In this document: positions 35,453-45,556 of the stretch, piece after piece
How the letters are laid out: every line of letters begins with the position of its first letter
How positions within the stretch are numbered: the first letter of the stretch is position 1
From: Halobaculum litoreum
GTDB taxonomy: Archaea; Halobacteriota; Halobacteria; Halobacteriales; Haloferacaceae
DNA length: 64,000 bases
Assembly: GCF_030127125.1 (NCBI RefSeq)
Contig: NZ_CP126156.1
Coordinates: 2,046,001-2,110,000, forward strand
Reading direction: 5' to 3'
Notes under the pieces: model-generated
The model's database searches: none
What the model was told of the DNA's origin: nothing
What the model saw: the letters and a program-made list of their open reading frames with translations, nothing else
Position numbers and translations under genes: made by a program

Positions 35453-36832
35453 TCAGAACGTCTCGAGGTACTGGTCGAGCTCCCACTGGGAGACGTCGAT
35501 CCGGTACTCGTCGTACTCGGCCTTCTTCGCCTCGATGAACTTCTCGGCGACGTGGTCGCCGAGCGCGTTCTTCACGAGCTCGTCCTCCTCCAGCTCCGCG
35601 ATGGCGGCGCCGAGGTTCGACGGCAGCGTCTCGATGCCGTACTCCTCGCGCTTGGCCTCGTCGAACTCGTAGATGTTCTCGCGGACGGGGTCGTCGCACT
35701 CCAGTTCCTTCTCGATGCCGTCGAGCCCGGCGTGGACGAGCGCCGCGAACGCGAGGTACGGGTTACACGACGGGTCGGGGAAGCGCGCCTCGATGCGCGA
35801 GGCGTCCGGCACGCGCGCGGCCGGCTTGCGGATGAGCGCCGAGCGGTTGCGGTCGGACCACGCGACGTACACGGGCGCCTCGTAGCCGGGGACGAGCCGC
35901 TTGTAGCTGTTCACCGTCGGGTTGCTCACGGCCGCGATGGCGGGCGCGTGCTCGAGGATGCCGGCGGTGAACTGCTTGGCCGTCTCCGAGAGGTTGAACT
36001 CGTCGTCCTCGTCGTGGAAGGCGTTCTCCCCGTCCTCGGTGAACAGCGAGATGTGGGTGTGCATGCCCGAGCCGTTGATCCGCGGGATCGGCTTCGGCAT
36101 GAACGTCGCGTGGAGGTCGTGCTGGGCGGCGATCGCGCGCACGACCGTGCGGAAGGTGCCGACGTTGTCGGCCGTCGCGAGGGCGTCGTCGTACTCGAAG
36201 TTGATCTCGTGTTGGCCCTCGGCGACCTCGTGGTGGGACGCCTCGATCTCGAAGCCCATATCCTCGAGGCCGTAGATGATGTCGCGGCGCACGTCGGACG
36301 CGAGGTCCTTCGGCGCGAGGTCGAAGTAGCCGCCGGCGTCGTTCGTCTTCGTCGTCGCGCGACCCTCCTCGTCGTGTTCGAACAGGAAGAACTCGGGTTC
36401 GGGCGCTGCGTTCACCTCGAAGCCCATGTCGGCGGCACGGTCGAGCGCGTCCTTCAGGACGCGGCGCGGGTCGCCCTCGAACGGCTCGCCCGTCGACGTG
36501 TCGTAGACGTCACAGATGAGACGTGCGGCGCCGCCGGCGCCCTCCTCGCGGGTCCGCCACGGGAGCACCGCGAACGTCTCGGGGTCGGGTTTGAGCCGCA
36601 TGTCCGACTCCTGGATGCGCACGAAGCCGTCGATGGAGGAGCCGTCGAAGTAGATACCCTCGGTGAACGCCTTCTCGGCCTGCGTGGCCGGGACGGAGAC
36701 GTTCTTCACCGTGCCGAGGATGTCGGTGAACTGCAGACGGAGGAAGTCGATCCCCTTCTCCTCGATCTCGTCGAGGACGTCCTGCTCCACCGCGCTCAGC
36801 CCGCCGTCGGGTTTGGTGTTTCCGTCCGTCAT
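35453..36832 (-). CDS. glnA: Glutamine synthetase (type I)
   Basis: This 459-aa enzyme joins glutamate and ammonia using ATP, and is the entry point of nitrogen assimilation. Start ATG 36830-36832 gives [18 protein letters not shown]. The beta-grasp N-domain contains [14 protein letters not shown]. The catalytic domain shows [33 protein letters not shown] (metal ligands) and [11 protein letters not shown]. The ATP-binding/flap region includes [19 protein letters not shown] and the C-terminal part [17 protein letters not shown]. An Lrp regulator is divergent, sharing 126 bp of promoter DNA. In Halobacterium, Lrp controls glnA expression. Confidence 0.96.
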   Translation of the reverse strand: MTDGNTKPDGGLSAVEQDVLDEIEEKGIDFLRLQFTDILGTVKNVSVPATQAEKAFTEGIYFDGSSIDGFVRIQESDMRLKPDPETFAVLPWRTREEGAGGAARLICDVYDTSTGEPFEGDPRRVLKDALDRAADMGFEVNAAPEPEFFLFEHDEEGRATTKTNDAGGYFDLAPKDLASDVRRDIIYGLEDMGFEIEASHHEVAEGQHEINFEYDDALATADNVGTFRTVVRAIAAQHDLHATFMPKPIPRINGSGMHTHISLFTEDGENAFHDEDDEFNLSETAKQFTAGILEHAPAIAAVSNPTVNSYKRLVPGYEAPVYVAWSDRNRSALIRKPAARVPDASRIEARFPDPSCNPYLAFAALVHAGLDGIEKELECDDPVRENIYEFDEAKREEYGIETLPSNLGAAIAELEEDELVKNALGDHVAEKFIEAKKAEYDEYRIDVSQWELDQYLETF

Positions 36833-36958
36833 GTTGTGGACGTTGTGGTAGTCACACTCCGTGTATATAGACGTTGGCGGTCGGTGCAATTTCCCCTCGC
36901 GGGGGCCGTGATTGGACGTCCGTCAAATTCTAAACCCCGGGGGACGTGGTCGAGTGTA
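36833..36958. promoter_or_regulatory. Divergent glnA / lrp promoter region
   Basis: On the minus strand CTATATAC at about 36863-36870 is a good TATA box for glnA, about 34 nt before its ATG. On the plus strand AAATTCTAAA at 36925-36934 lies about 29 nt before the lrp ATG. The region also holds a repeated GTTGTGG (near 36833 and 36842), a possible regulator contact. Confidence 0.55.
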
Positions 36959-37417
36959 ATGACGTACGAAAATCTCGACGCCAGACTCGTCAACGCGCTG
37001 CTCGGTAACGGCCGCGCCAGCCTCCGCTCGCTGGGCGAGGACCTCGACGTGTCGGTGACGACCGTCTCGAACCACCTCCGCGACCTCGAGGACGAGGGGG
37101 TCATCGAGGGGTACACCCCGCGGGTGAACTACGACCGCCTCGGCTACGACGTCACCGCGATCGTCCAGTTGAAGGTGGAGGGGAGCGCCCTCCCGGAGAT
37201 CGTCGACCGCCTCCGGGAGCAAAAGCAGATGACCTCGGTGTACGAGGTGACCGGCGACTACGACGTCATCGCGATCGGGAAGTTCCACGACACCGACGAG
37301 ATGAACGAGGGGATCAAGGGACTGCTCGCCGACCAGGACATCCGCGAGACGAACACGTCGGTCGTGCTCAACACCGTCGTGGAGAACGCGCAGTTCGACC
37401 TCGACATCCAGGAGTAA
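36959..37417 (+). CDS. lrp: Lrp/AsnC-family transcriptional regulator next to glnA
   Basis: This 152-aa protein has an N-terminal winged helix ([40 protein letters not shown]) and a C-terminal RAM effector domain ([32 protein letters not shown]). Ligand binding at the RAM interface is usually by an amino acid. The start ATG is 36959. Its position, divergent from glnA, and published work on Halobacterium Lrp support a role in glutamine synthetase regulation. The exact ligand is not shown by the sequence. Confidence 0.92.
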   Translation: MTYENLDARLVNALLGNGRASLRSLGEDLDVSVTTVSNHLRDLEDEGVIEGYTPRVNYDRLGYDVTAIVQLKVEGSALPEIVDRLREQKQMTSVYEVTGDYDVIAIGKFHDTDEMNEGIKGLLADQDIRETNTSVVLNTVVENAQFDLDIQE

Positions 37418-37459
37418 CCCGCGGCGAGGCCGGGCGGAACGGGGAGCCGACTCGTCGAG

Positions 37460-37612
37460 TCAGACCATGAACTCGGTGACGTCTTCCATGTCCGTCCGAC
37501 AGAACGGACAACGGTACCGGGTCGAGAAGCCGCCGGACTGCGCCGTCGTCTTCGCCTCGAGTTCGTGCATGCCGATGTGACGGCCGCAGTCGGGACAGTT
37601 CACCTTGGGCAC
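37460..37612 (-). CDS. Small CPxC zinc-ribbon protein, 50 aa
   Basis: A short gene begins at GTG 37612, about 27 nt after a clear TATA box (GATTTATG read on the minus strand at 37634-37644). It encodes 50 residues with CPDCGRHIG near the start and RCPFCRTDM near the end, a four-cysteine zinc ribbon (Cys6, Cys9, Cys35, Cys38). Haloarchaea have many such small zinc-finger proteins, some affecting biofilm or stress traits. Its role is unknown. It is convergent with lrp. Confidence 0.8.
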   Translation of the reverse strand: MPKVNCPDCGRHIGMHELEAKTTAQSGGFSTRYRCPFCRTDMEDVTEFMV

Positions 37613-38051
37613 GTATGGGACCGACGACCACACCGACATAAATCCCCGGACCGGGGGGTGGAGAGAAACACCTTAGTACACGCACTTCCGTGAGGGTTCC
37701 CGACCGGCCGGGAGCGGGGCCGAGGACCCCGCCATCGGCGGGGAATGTGACAGTTCCACACAGTACCGATCGGGTCGTGTGGCGAGTCGTCCCCCGGGTT
37801 TCGACTGGAACGAGTCGACGACGAGCGACGACGATCGACGGCGTGTCGGGCCGAGCGGTCGTGCGCGCCACGCGCCCGGCAAGGTCCCGGTCCGTCGTTT
37901 CGGTCCGTCGCTCGCCCGGCCGCGCTCGCCTCGCGGGTCGCTTCGCTCCCCGCTCGGTTCGAGGCGCTCGCCTCACTCCGGTCGGCTCACGCCTCGTGGT
38001 CGTCGTGGGCGGCTCGGCCCTCCGGACCTCGCCGCCGTACTGTCGAGGCGC
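37613..38051. other. 439-bp stretch without a convincing gene
   Basis: After the zinc-protein promoter, the plus strand has TTAGTA at 37673-37678, a TATA-like element. A perfect hairpin follows at 37727-37743 (CCCCGCC-ATC-GGCGGGG). Farther on are two related imperfect hairpins with CGAGGC/GCCTCG ends, at 37960-37996 and 38044-38070. Open frames here are Arg/Pro/Thr-rich and unlike haloarchaeal proteins. It may hold a small RNA or only terminators and repeats. Confidence 0.5.
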
Positions 38052-39146
38052 TCACTCCGTTCGTGCCTCGCGATCCTCGAACACGAACGTCCCGTCCTCC
38101 TGCACGACCTCGCCGTCCAGTTCGATGACGGAGTCCTCGCTCATGTCGACGATCATGTCGACGTGTTCGGCGGACTCGTTCACCTCGTTCCCCTCCCCGA
38201 CCGTCTCGGGGTAGGCGGCGCCGACGGCCATGTGGACGGTGTCGCCCATCTTCTCGTCGAACAGCATGTTGTAGGTGAACCGGTCGATGGCGCGGTTCAT
38301 CCCGATCCCGAGTTCGCCGAGGTAGCGGGCGTTCTCGTCGGTGTCGAACACGCCCTCCAGCACGTCCTCGTTGCGCCCGGCGGAGAACTCGGTGACGCGG
38401 CCGTCCTCGAACGTGAGGCGCACGTCCTCGATCTCGCGGCCCTGCCGGTACAGCGGGAGGTCGAAGTGGACGGTGCCGTCCACGCTGTCCTTGACCGGCG
38501 CGGTGAACACCTCGCCGCCGGGGAGGTTCGCCTTCCCGTCGTCGTTGAGCGCGGAGTTGCCCGCGATGGACATCGTCACGTCCGTCTCCTCGCCCGACCG
38601 GATCCGCACCTCCTCGGCGTCGTTCAGGCGGTCGACCATCTCCTGTTGGAACTCCGCTTGCGCCTCCCAGTCGAGGCTGACGGCGTCGTACACGAAGTTC
38701 TCGTACTCCTCGGTGCTCATCCCTGCCAACTGCGCGCGGCCCTCCGTGGGGAACTGGGTGAGACACCACGTCTTCGAGAGGCGCTCCTGCTGGACGGGGC
38801 GGGTCGCGCGGTTGTAGTCGGCGGTCGTCCCGGGGTCGACGTCGACCTTCTCCGAGACGTTGCCGCCGCCGCGGGCGATGACGAACGCGTCCGTCTCCTC
38901 GAACAGCGCCAGCTTGTGCTCGGGCAGCTCGAAGTCCTCCTCGCGGGCGCGGAGGTACGCGCGGTCGGCGCGGGTGGAGTTGTTGAGGTAGACGGGGTTG
39001 GCGCCGATGTCGCCGGCGTACTCGTGGAGCGCGACGGCCAGGTCCTCGGCCTCCGCGGGGAGGTGGATGACGAGGTTGTCGCCCGCCTCGAGGTCGATGG
39101 AGTGCTCGACGATGGTCTCGGCGTGCTCGCGGATGCGTGGGTCCAT
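38052..39146 (-). CDS. Aminopeptidase, M29 (thermophilic) family
   Basis: This 364-aa metallopeptidase of the aminopeptidase T/AmpS group removes N-terminal residues from peptides. Start ATG 39144-39146 gives MDPRIREHAETIVEHSIDL; the longer in-frame upstream part is not protein-like. Conserved M29 blocks include GDNLVIHLPAEAEDLAV, PGGEVFTAPVKDSVDG (metal-ligand Glu) and LGELGIGMNRAIDRF. MLFDEKMGDTVHMAVG carries the active-site Glu/His. VDMIVDMSEDSVIELDGEVV ends the core. It is a housekeeping peptidase, with a hairpin overlapping its stop codon. Confidence 0.92.
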   Translation of the reverse strand: MDPRIREHAETIVEHSIDLEAGDNLVIHLPAEAEDLAVALHEYAGDIGANPVYLNNSTRADRAYLRAREEDFELPEHKLALFEETDAFVIARGGGNVSEKVDVDPGTTADYNRATRPVQQERLSKTWCLTQFPTEGRAQLAGMSTEEYENFVYDAVSLDWEAQAEFQQEMVDRLNDAEEVRIRSGEETDVTMSIAGNSALNDDGKANLPGGEVFTAPVKDSVDGTVHFDLPLYRQGREIEDVRLTFEDGRVTEFSAGRNEDVLEGVFDTDENARYLGELGIGMNRAIDRFTYNMLFDEKMGDTVHMAVGAAYPETVGEGNEVNESAEHVDMIVDMSEDSVIELDGEVVQEDGTFVFEDREARTE

Positions 39147-39204
39147 GTGCGGCGCTTGCCGCGCTGCCGAGTAGGGGTTTCGGTCGCCGGGCGGGGACGG
39201 CTTC

Positions 39205-39570
39205 TCAGCCGTCTTCTCGGACTCGCTCCAGCACCACGCCGTCGTCGAACTCGCCTCGTTCGCCCCGCTTCTCGCGGCGCAGTCGCGCCACCCGGTCGCG
39301 ACCACGTCGCTCCACCAGCGTGTCCAGCACCGCCGCGAGGTCCGCGAGTTCCGCGTCGACCGACTCCGCCGGGTCGCTGCCGGCGTCGCGCGCTTCCGTC
39401 GCCTCCTCGACGAGTTTGTCGAGGAGGTACCGCTGCAGTTCCTCGCCGTCGACGCGCCGGGTGACGGGCGTCTCGTCGGTCGCGCGGATCGTCTCGGGGA
39501 TCCGGTCGCGGACGAGTTTGTCGTACTCGCGAATCGAGGGGTCGTCGCCGCCGTCGGGGTCGTCGGACAC
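39205..39570 (-). CDS. MazG-like nucleotide pyrophosphohydrolase
   Basis: This 121-aa protein starts at GTG 39570. It has the COG4997-type pattern: YDKLVRDRIPETIRA, LLDKLVEEATEARDA (the ExxE part of the MazG metal site) and VDAELADLAAVLDTLVE (ExxD part). Such enzymes hydrolyse abnormal nucleotides to monophosphates. The length is usual for the stand-alone type. It lies between the aminopeptidase and alaS region without overlap. The substrate is not known. Confidence 0.83.
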   Translation of the reverse strand: MSDDPDGGDDPSIREYDKLVRDRIPETIRATDETPVTRRVDGEELQRYLLDKLVEEATEARDAGSDPAESVDAELADLAAVLDTLVERRGRDRVARLRREKRGERGEFDDGVVLERVREDG

Positions 39571-39624
39571 GCCGCTACCGGGACGGCGTCGGGACAAAGA
39601 CGGTTCGGTCGCGGACGGCGGGCG

Positions 39625-39912
39625 CTACGGTCCGCCGTACCCCTGCTCGGTCGCCCACTCGCGCAGCGTCGCGTACACGTCGTCGCGGTCGTCGCGGTCG
39701 CCCGCGTCGAGCACGCGGTAGCGCTCGGCCTCGCGGTCCTCGACCACCGCGAACGACTTCGTCTCGGTCGTGATCAGCATCGCCGGCACCACCTCGGTGC
39801 CCGACCGCTTGGCGATCACCTCGTGGTGGGCCTCGACGATCCGGTCGGACTCGGTGAGCCCGCGCACCTCCGCCGCCGCCATCGGGTACGGGAGCGCGTC
39901 GACGAGCGTCAC
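39625..39912 (-). CDS. Small conserved protein downstream of alaS, 95 aa
   Basis: GTG 39910-39912 lies four bases after the alaS stop, so the two are probably co-transcribed. The 95-aa product contains VTLVDALPYPMAAAEVRGLTE, RIVEAHHEVIAKRSGTEVV and TTETKSFAVVEDRE. It has no known motif. A role connected with alanyl-tRNA synthetase is suggested only by the gene order. Confidence 0.7.
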   Translation of the reverse strand: MTLVDALPYPMAAAEVRGLTESDRIVEAHHEVIAKRSGTEVVPAMLITTETKSFAVVEDREAERYRVLDAGDRDDRDDVYATLREWATEQGYGGP

Positions 39913-39916
39913 CGGC

Positions 39917-42685
39917 TCACGCCTCCAGCTTCTGCCGGAGCACGTCCGCCGCGGCGTCGAGCGCGTCGTCGAGCGCACCCACCTCGGGACCGCCGCCCTG
40001 CGCGAAGTCCGGCGGGCCGCCGCCGCCGCCGCCGACGCGACCCGCGAAGCCGCCGACGACCTCGCCGGCGTTGATGCCGACGCCGTCGGGGACGCCGACG
40101 ACGAAGGTGGCCGCCCCGCCCGCGCCGGAGCCGAGCACGGCGATGCGGCCGTCCTCGACGTGGGCGTTGGCGGTGGCGCGCAGTTCGTCGCTGTCGGCGT
40201 CCATCCGCTGGACGACCGCGACGGCGTCGCCGATCTCGACCTCCTCGCCGTCCGCGGCGGCGCGAAGCTCCGCGAGTTCCTCCTTCAGGCGGTCGATCGT
40301 CTTGCCGCGCTCCTTCCACTCGACGAAGAAGCGCTCGGCCGTCTCGGGGACCTCCTGCGGGTCCACGGAGAGCACGTCCGCCGCGTCGTACAGCGCGTCC
40401 TCGGTGCGGTGGGTGGCGTCGATCGCCGCCTCGCCGGCGGCGAACACGAGCCGTTCGACGCCGTCCTGCACGGGCTCGGCCTTCAGGAGCTTGATCGTCC
40501 CGATGTCGCCGGTCCGGGCGACGTGGGTGCCGCCGCACGCCTGCACGTCGTCGCCGACGCGGATCAGGCGGATCTGCTCGCCCGGCGGGATCCCGCCCTG
40601 GTACAGGTCGAAGCCGTGCTCGGACTCGGCCTCGTGGCGGTCGGGCCACTCCTGTCGCACCGGGAGGTTGCGGCGGACGAGGTCGTTGGCGACGCGCTCG
40701 ATCTCTTTCACCTGGTCGCGGGAGACGCGGTCGTAGTGGGCCACGTCGAGGCGCGACGACTGGATGCCCTTCTGGGCGCCCGCCTGCCGGACGTGGTCGC
40801 CGAGCACCTGTCGGGCGGCGAAGCCGACGATGTGGGTGGCGGTGTGGTGGCGCATCAGCCGCCCGCGGCGGTCGGCGTCGATCTGGCCGCGGACGAACTC
40901 GCCTTTCCCGGGGTCCTCGTCGGTGCGGTGGAGCACCACGTCGCCCGACAGCTGGACGTCGGTCACCTCGACGGTGGCGTCGGCCGTCGACAGCGTGCCG
41001 CGGTCGGCGGGCTGGCCCCCGCCCTCGGGGTAGAACATCGTCTGGTCGAGCACGACGTCGTAGCCGTCCTCGCGCTCGAACACGTCGAGGACGACCGCCT
41101 CGAACTCCGTGCGCTCCTGGTCGTCGTAGTAGAGGCGCTCGGTCTCCGGGAGCTCCGCGAGGCGGTCGTCGGCCGCGTCGTCGCGGTCGAACGCCTGCGC
41201 GGAGTCGTGCCGGGAGGCGACCAGCCCGTAGAAGTCGTCGGGCACCGCGACCTCGGCGCCGCGCTCGGCGGCGATCTCCTCGACCATGTCCGGCTGGATG
41301 CCGTGGGAGTCGTACAGCTCGATCAGGTCCTCGACGGGGATCGGGTCGCCGGTGCCGGCGTACTCGTCGGCCAGCGACTCGACCTTGCGGCCGCCGCGTT
41401 CGAGCGTCTCGCGGTACTTCTCCACCTCGGTGCGCACCATGTCCCGGATCGTGTCGCGGTTGTGGTAGCCGAGGCGCTCGGCCTGCATGTCGACCAACTC
41501 GTCGAGCGGGGCGTCCACGCCGACCTCGTCGACGAGCCGCTTCGTCCGCCGCAGCACCATCCGCGCGAGGTAGCCCGTCCCGACGTTCGACGGCACGATC
41601 TCGTCGCCGAACATGTACGCGAGCGTGCGGCAGTGGTCGGCGATGGCGTAGATGCTCTCCAGCGGCTCCAGCAGCGTCGTCAGCTCGTCGGTGTCGACGC
41701 CGAGCTTGTCGGCGATGTTGTCGCGGGCGGCCTCGATGTCCTCGGCCTCGTCGATGTCGAGGTGGCCCGCGAGCGTGGACGCGCGCCGGACGAGCTCCTC
41801 CTCCTCGTCGGTGAGGTCGATCCCGGCGTTCTGCTTGAGGAACCCGATCATCTCGGGGTAGACGGCCTCGTACACGGTCGGGGTGCCCTGGCTCATCCAG
41901 GTCCACCGCTCCAGCCCGTACCCCGTGTCCACGATGTACGTGTCCATCTCGGAGTACGTGTTGCCGTCCTTCAGCTCGTACTCGCCGTCGGGGTCCTGCT
42001 CCAGCGACATGAACACGAGCGTCGCCAGCTCGGCGCCCTTGTAGATGACCTCGATGGCGGGCCCGGCGTTGCCGCCGCCGACCCACGGGTCCTCGATGTA
42101 GGTGATCTCGTCGAGGTTCGCCCCCAGTTCCTCGAACAGCCCGTCACACAGCCGGACGGTCTCGTCCTTCCAGTACACCTCCCCGGAGTAGGCGTACGTG
42201 TCGCCGACCTCCTCTTTGGCGTTGAACGCGTGGTGGGCCATCATCTCGAACGCCATCGTGTGGCGGCCGGTCTTGCCCACGTTGTCGATGTCCTGCATCC
42301 GGATGCACGGCTGGCTGATCGTCAGGGGGTTCGCCGGCGGCGGCGTCTCCCCCGAGGTCACGAGCGGCTGGAAGTCGTAGATGGACGCCTGCGTCAACAG
42401 CACGTCGTCGCGCCACCGGTTCGCCGCGACCGGGTACGGCGCGATCCGCTCGTGGTCGTGGGCCTCGAAGTACGAGAGGAACGCCTCGCGCATCTCCTCG
42501 AGCGTGTACGGCTCGTCGAACCCGGGCTCGCCGATGAACGAGTAGTCCTCGCAGGGCGGCTCGCCGCACAGCTCGCGCTCGTCGTCGCGCGTCCAGAAGT
42601 GCGCGCCGCACGACGGACACTCCTTCCGGGAGAACCCCTCCTCCTCGAAGTAGTCGAGGCGGTACTCCGCAGTAAGGTCGCTCAT
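39917..42685 (-). CDS. alaS: Alanyl-tRNA synthetase
   Basis: This 922-aa class II synthetase charges tRNA-Ala. Start ATG 42683-42685 gives [18 protein letters not shown]; an ATG six bases upstream is less likely. The archaeal N-terminal zinc-like site has CPSCGAHFW and CGEPPC. The catalytic core contains [13 protein letters not shown] and FEMMAHHAF. The editing domain has [17 protein letters not shown] and [12 protein letters not shown], the four-ligand zinc site that clears mischarged Ser/Gly. The C-terminal C-Ala/DHHA1 domain ends in a Gly-rich stretch ([20 protein letters not shown]). Full length and intact. Confidence 0.96.
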   Translation of the reverse strand: MSDLTAEYRLDYFEEEGFSRKECPSCGAHFWTRDDERELCGEPPCEDYSFIGEPGFDEPYTLEEMREAFLSYFEAHDHERIAPYPVAANRWRDDVLLTQASIYDFQPLVTSGETPPPANPLTISQPCIRMQDIDNVGKTGRHTMAFEMMAHHAFNAKEEVGDTYAYSGEVYWKDETVRLCDGLFEELGANLDEITYIEDPWVGGGNAGPAIEVIYKGAELATLVFMSLEQDPDGEYELKDGNTYSEMDTYIVDTGYGLERWTWMSQGTPTVYEAVYPEMIGFLKQNAGIDLTDEEEELVRRASTLAGHLDIDEAEDIEAARDNIADKLGVDTDELTTLLEPLESIYAIADHCRTLAYMFGDEIVPSNVGTGYLARMVLRRTKRLVDEVGVDAPLDELVDMQAERLGYHNRDTIRDMVRTEVEKYRETLERGGRKVESLADEYAGTGDPIPVEDLIELYDSHGIQPDMVEEIAAERGAEVAVPDDFYGLVASRHDSAQAFDRDDAADDRLAELPETERLYYDDQERTEFEAVVLDVFEREDGYDVVLDQTMFYPEGGGQPADRGTLSTADATVEVTDVQLSGDVVLHRTDEDPGKGEFVRGQIDADRRGRLMRHHTATHIVGFAARQVLGDHVRQAGAQKGIQSSRLDVAHYDRVSRDQVKEIERVANDLVRRNLPVRQEWPDRHEAESEHGFDLYQGGIPPGEQIRLIRVGDDVQACGGTHVARTGDIGTIKLLKAEPVQDGVERLVFAAGEAAIDATHRTEDALYDAADVLSVDPQEVPETAERFFVEWKERGKTIDRLKEELAELRAAADGEEVEIGDAVAVVQRMDADSDELRATANAHVEDGRIAVLGSGAGGAATFVVGVPDGVGINAGEVVGGFAGRVGGGGGGPPDFAQGGGPEVGALDDALDAAADVLRQKLEA

Positions 42686-42780
42686 TACCACGTTGTGCCC
42701 CGTCGCCGCGCAAAAGGGTTCCGGGCCGCGTCCGGATCGCCGTTACTCTTAAATTAGGATACACCAACTGCCCGTAACCA

Positions 42781-45543
42781 ATGGCGGATTCTCTGGCGGA
42801 GCCGTCACACCTCGTGCTCGTCGTCGCCGAGGACGGGGTGGCGGTTCCGGACGGGCTCGCGGGGGCGCTCCGCGAGTCCGTCGAGGGGGTGGCGACCGAC
42901 GTGACCGGACCGGCGGAGGTGCGCGACCGGCTGGAGGGGAGCCGCCGCCCGGAGGCGGTCGTCCTCGTCGGCGCCCCCGCGTTCCCGGACGCCGTCCGCG
43001 AGGCGCTCGCGGCGACGCGGATCCCGGTCGTGGCGTACGCCGACGAGGAGCCGAGCGACGCGTTCGTCGACGGCTACGTGGCCGCCGGCAGCCCGGCGCG
43101 CCGGCTCGCCGACGAGATCGCCCACGCCCGCAGCGGGGAGACGCGACGCCAACTGCGCGCGGCACGGCGCCGCGTGACGGAACTGCACGCCGGCACCGCC
43201 CGCATCGCCGGCGCCGAGAGCGTGGCCGAACTGTTCGAGCGGGCCGTCGAGGTCGCCGAGCGCGTGCTGTCGTTCGACCACTGCTCGGTGGTCGTCAAGG
43301 AGGGCGACGTGATGGTCGCGCGGGCGCGCTCGGCCGACGTCGACTGGCTCCACGAGCGGGTGCCGGCCGACGAGTCGATCGGCGGCCGCGCCGTGCGGCG
43401 GGGCGAGACGATCCACGTCGACGACGTGGAGGACCACGAGACGGCCGACGACGACCAGTCGGGGTCCGGCATCTCGGTGCCGTTCGGCGGCGACGCCGTC
43501 TTTCAGGCCGTCTCGCGGCTCCCGCACGCGTTCGACGAGACGGACCGCGAGCTGGCGGAGCTGTTGGCGACCCACGTCGGGCAGGCGTACGAGCGCCTCC
43601 GGGCGGAGGCGGACCTGACGCGGCGCGAGCGGGTGATGACGGAGCTGCACGAGGCCGCCCCGCGGCTCGTCGACGCCGACAGCGAGGGCGAGCTGTTCGA
43701 TCTCACCGTCGAGATCGCACAGCGGGTGCTCGCGTTCGACCGGTCGTGCGTCTACACCGCGACCCCCGAGCGGTTCGAGCGGCGGGCGACGACCGACCCG
43801 GCGCTCCCGGCGACGTTCGATCGGGGGTTCGGCGCGCTGGAGCACAGCCACGCCGAGGGGGAGTCGGTGCTGTCCGACGACATCGTCGACGACGGGCGCG
43901 CCGAGTCCCACGACGGCGAGTCGCGCTCGCTCATCTCCGTCCCGTTCGCGGGCGACGCGGTGTTCCAGGCGGTGACCGACGGGACCGGCGCGTTCGACGA
44001 GCGCGACCTCGAGTTCGCGGAGCTGCTCGTCTCGTACGCGACGGCGACCCGCGAGCGGATCCGCTCGGAGGCCGCGCTCCGCGAGGCGCGACGGATCACC
44101 GAACAGCTCCACGACGCCGCCGCCGAGGTCGCCGCCGCCGACGACGAGGGCGAACTGCTGGATCGCGCGGTGCGCGCCGCCAGCGACGTGCTGTCGTTCG
44201 ACAAGTCCACGATCACCCTCCGGCGGGGGGACAAACTCGTCCCGGCGGCGGACTCGGCCGACAGTCCCCCCGACAGCTCCCGCCCGATGGACCTCGACGA
44301 GGGGGTGGCCGGCCGGACGTACACCAGCGGCGAGTCGGCGCTCGTCGACGACGTGACGGAGGCAGCCGACGCCGCGCCCGTCCGCCCGGAGTACCGCTCG
44401 GGGCTGTCCGTGCCGATCGGCGACCTCGGCGTGTTCCAGGCGGTCGCCACCGAGCCGGGCGCGTTCGACCGCGACGACCTCAACAACGCGGAGCTGCTGA
44501 TGTCCCACGTCGCCGTCTCGCTGGAACGGATCCGCACCGAGGCGGACCTGCGGGCCGAGCGCGACCGCCTGTCGGCGCTGTTCGAGAACGTCCCGGACGC
44601 GGCGGTCTCCTTCGAGTTGGTCGACGGCGAGCCGGTGGCCCGCGCGATCAACTCCGCGTTCACCGAGACGTTCGGCTACGGCGAGGAGATGGTCGGCGAG
44701 CCGGTCGACGACTACATCGTCCCCGCGGACGCCGAACGCGAGGCCGCGGAGCTGAACGACCGGCTGCGCAGCGGGGAGAGCCTCCGCCGGGAGTGCCGCC
44801 GCGAGACCGCCGACGGCGTCCGCGACTTCCTCATGTACGTCGTGCCGCTGGAGTTGGGCGCCGAGAACCTCGGCGGCTACGCCATCTACTCGGACATCAC
44901 CGAGCGCCGCGAGCGCGAGCGGGCGCTCCGGCGACAGAACGAGCGCCTCGACGAGTTCGCGAGCGTCGTCTCCCACGACCTCCGCAACCCCCTCTCGATC
45001 GCCGAGGGGTACCTCGACCTCGCGCGCGAGACGGGCGAGGAGGAACACCTCGCGACCGTCGCCGACGCCGTCGAGCGGATGCGGACGCTCATCGACGACC
45101 TGCTGCGGCTCGCCCGCGAGGGGCGCGTCGTCGGCGACGCCGAGCCGGTCGGCATCGCCGAGACCGCCCGGCGCGCGTGGCGGATCGTCGACACCGCCGA
45201 CGCGACGCTGTCGGTCGCCGACGGCACGGTCGACGCCGACCCCGAACGGCTCTGTGAACTGTTCGAGAACCTGTTCCGCAACGCCATCGAGCACGCGGGC
45301 GACGGGGTCACCGTCCGCGTCGAACCGACCGACGGCGGCTTCGTCGTCGCCGACGACGGCCCCGGCGTGCCGCCGGCGCGCCGCGAGGACGTGTTCGAGG
45401 CCGGCGTCTCGACGGCCGACGACGGCACGGGGTTCGGGCTCGCCATCGTCCGCCGCATCGCCGAGGCGCACGGCTGGTCGGTGACGCTGGAGGACGGCGA
45501 GAACGGCGGGGCGCGGTTCCGGTTCGAGACGGCGTCGGCGTAG
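42781..45543 (+). CDS. Sensor histidine kinase with three GAF domains and one PAS
   Basis: This 920-aa cytoplasmic kinase starts at ATG 42781. The N-terminal 120 residues resemble a response-regulator receiver, but the usual phospho-Asp is absent (EAVVLVGAP). Three GAF domains follow, at about 140-280, 290-430 and 440-590, each ending with an ISVPFGGDAVFQAV-like strand. A PAS domain spans about 595-715 (TFGYGEEMVGEP). The HisKA box VVSHDLRNPLSIAEGYL places the phospho-His at residue 732. The HATPase has NLFRNAIEHAG (N box), DDGPGVP and GTGFGLAIV. No membrane helix is seen, so it senses an internal signal. No receiver gene is adjacent. Confidence 0.9.
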   Translation: MADSLAEPSHLVLVVAEDGVAVPDGLAGALRESVEGVATDVTGPAEVRDRLEGSRRPEAVVLVGAPAFPDAVREALAATRIPVVAYADEEPSDAFVDGYVAAGSPARRLADEIAHARSGETRRQLRAARRRVTELHAGTARIAGAESVAELFERAVEVAERVLSFDHCSVVVKEGDVMVARARSADVDWLHERVPADESIGGRAVRRGETIHVDDVEDHETADDDQSGSGISVPFGGDAVFQAVSRLPHAFDETDRELAELLATHVGQAYERLRAEADLTRRERVMTELHEAAPRLVDADSEGELFDLTVEIAQRVLAFDRSCVYTATPERFERRATTDPALPATFDRGFGALEHSHAEGESVLSDDIVDDGRAESHDGESRSLISVPFAGDAVFQAVTDGTGAFDERDLEFAELLVSYATATRERIRSEAALREARRITEQLHDAAAEVAAADDEGELLDRAVRAASDVLSFDKSTITLRRGDKLVPAADSADSPPDSSRPMDLDEGVAGRTYTSGESALVDDVTEAADAAPVRPEYRSGLSVPIGDLGVFQAVATEPGAFDRDDLNNAELLMSHVAVSLERIRTEADLRAERDRLSALFENVPDAAVSFELVDGEPVARAINSAFTETFGYGEEMVGEPVDDYIVPADAEREAAELNDRLRSGESLRRECRRETADGVRDFLMYVVPLELGAENLGGYAIYSDITERRERERALRRQNERLDEFASVVSHDLRNPLSIAEGYLDLARETGEEEHLATVADAVERMRTLIDDLLRLAREGRVVGDAEPVGIAETARRAWRIVDTADATLSVADGTVDADPERLCELFENLFRNAIEHAGDGVTVRVEPTDGGFVVADDGPGVPPARREDVFEAGVSTADDGTGFGLAIVRRIAEAHGWSVTLEDGENGGARFRFETASA

Positions 45544-45556
45544 CGCCCGGGGCGCC

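Noticed and set aside
37665..38050. RNase P RNA or SRP RNA
   Set aside because: None of the conserved core motifs I know for these RNAs could be found on either strand.
37690..38214. Possible 174-aa gene in the 37.6-38.0 kb gap
   Set aside because: The frame is Arg/Ser/Pro/Thr-rich, lacks acidic bias and runs antisense into the aminopeptidase gene.
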